A DNA stretch of 64,000 nt from Actinobacteria bacterium 69-20 (lineage in GTDB: Bacteria > Actinomycetota > Actinomycetes > Mycobacteriales > Nakamurellaceae), in the NCBI GenBank assembly GCA_001897425.1, contig MKSW01000006.1:195668-259667 (forward strand), written 5' to 3'. Numbering within the stretch: position 1 is the stretch's first letter; each line of letters starts with the position of its first letter. Positions 63,309-64,000 of the stretch are shown here, piece after piece. The position numbers were made by a program, and so were the translations under genes. The notes under the pieces were generated by a model that saw nothing but the letters and a program-made list of their open reading frames with translations, did not search any database and had not been told where the DNA came from.

Positions 63309-64000
63309 ATGATCGAGGTCATGGCACAGCGAAACGTTCCGATCAAGACGTTGCTCATCCTCGGCGGCAGCGGCGACCTGTCCGGCCGCCTGCTGCTGCC
63401 CGGCATCGGCGGGCTGCTCACCGCGCACCCCGACAAACACCTACGCCTGATCGGCAGCGGCGCGGACGAGTGGGACGACGCGAAGTGGCGCCAGCGCGTC
63501 ACCGACTCGTTCGCATCGGTGGGCGCACACGGCCCGCGCGTGGACAGCGTCATAGGCGAAACCCATTACCGGCAGGCCAATGTCACCGACGCGGGCGACT
63601 GGCCGGAGCTGCTGAAGATGTGCGAGGCGCCGGTCGCGATCTTCTTCGCGCTGCCGCCCCCCGTTACCGCGAAGGCCTGCGAGGCGCTCACGCAGGTGCC
63701 GCTTCCGGCGCACACCCGGCTCGTACTGGAGAAGCCGTTCGGCACCAACGAGGAGACGGCCGCCGAGCTCAACGACCTACTCACCCGGCTGGTGCCCGAG
63801 GACCACATTCACCGGGTGGACCACTTCCTGGGCAAGTCGACCGTGCTGAACCTGCTCGGCCTGCGATTCGCGAACCGGATGCTGGAGCCCGTGCTCACCG
63901 CCGAGCACGTGGAGAAGGTCGACGTGATCTTCGACGAGAACCTCGCGCTCGAAGGCCGCGCCGGCTACTACGACGGCGCCGGCGCGCTCGTGGACATGGT
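63309..64000 (+). CDS. Glucose-6-phosphate dehydrogenase-like protein, N-terminal part (runs off window)
   Basis: The first about 230 residues of a G6PDH-family enzyme; the frame is open to the window edge. TLLILGGSGDLSGRLLLPGI is the NADP loop, RLVLEKPFGTNEETAAELN holds the conserved EKP, and HRVDHFLGKSTVLNLL is the active-site signature with the catalytic His region (family consensus RIDHYLGKE). The protein is shorter in its N-terminal half than canonical Zwf, consistent with the diverged actinobacterial paralogue. ATG 63309 or 63321 starts it. Probably supplies NADPH. Confidence 0.85.
   Translation, partial: MIEVMAQRNVPIKTLLILGGSGDLSGRLLLPGIGGLLTAHPDKHLRLIGSGADEWDDAKWRQRVTDSFASVGAHGPRVDSVIGETHYRQANVTDAGDWPELLKMCEAPVAIFFALPPPVTAKACEALTQVPLPAHTRLVLEKPFGTNEETAAELNDLLTRLVPEDHIHRVDHFLGKSTVLNLLGLRFANRMLEPVLTAEHVEKVDVIFDENLALEGRAGYYDGAGALVDM

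Overview
The window is a gene-dense, high-GC chromosomal segment of an actinobacterium. The evidence is many GTG starts, 4-base GTGA/ATGA stop-start overlaps, a complete coproporphyrin-dependent heme locus, a PonA2 / paired ArsA / RidA / Nudix / beta-lactamase-fold neighbourhood like that of mycobacteria, and sugar ABC importers with no local ATPase. I cannot name the genus. No gap between genes exceeds 300 bases. There is no CRISPR array, integrase, transposase or origin; one tRNA gene is present.

Layout. 1-7000: aldo/keto reductase, a drug-efflux type MFS protein, a flippase-like membrane protein, a CtaG-like protein and a dimethylformamidase-like lipoprotein. 7.1-8.3 kb: an MbcA/RES toxin-antitoxin pair in which the toxin frame carries an early amber codon. 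8.3-14 kb: sugar importer, ROK kinase, GntR regulator and SIS isomerase. 14-24.4 kb: hemA, then divergently hemE-Y-Q-H-C-D-B-L, covering every step from glutamyl-tRNA to heme. 24.5-27.9 kb: HAD hydrolase, glycosyltransferase, polysaccharide deacetylase and MscS-like channel. 28-40.9 kb: a second amino-sugar/glycoside locus (two Gfo/Idh oxidoreductases, GH84 hexosaminidase, SIS protein, ROK repressor, tandem duplicated binding proteins, two permeases, GH4 phosphoglycosidase, BadF-type kinase). 40.9-45.9 kb: an accessory stretch ending at tRNA-Pro (TumE/TumA-like pair, three P-loop ATPases, one interrupted by an amber codon, and a four-site operator). 46-49.9 kb: cytosine deaminase, cytosine permease and a PucR regulator. 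49.9-64 kb: metallophosphoesterase, PonA2-like PBP with a degenerate transpeptidase domain, Tat-signal Hcp-fold protein, methyltransferase, two ArsA ATPases, PabB-PabC fusion, small membrane protein, RidA, Nudix, MBL hydrolase and the start of a glucose-6-phosphate dehydrogenase.

How the genes work together. Both sugar loci pair extracytoplasmic capture and import with kinases, isomerases and glycosidases suited to N-acetylhexosamine-containing glycans. The heme locus looks like one translationally coupled unit. The cytosine permease and deaminase form a pyrimidine salvage pair probably controlled by the divergent PucR protein.

The most unusual thread is a dispersed short repeat with core GAACAGCGTCATACYCGG. 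At least ten copies lie mostly in short intergenic gaps, two are translated in frame inside hemY and an ArsA gene, and two 45-base long forms bracket the Hcp/methyltransferase pair. Other points: two amber-interrupted genes, a PBP lacking all three transpeptidase motifs, and in-frame tandem duplications with a 24-base period in three unrelated genes.
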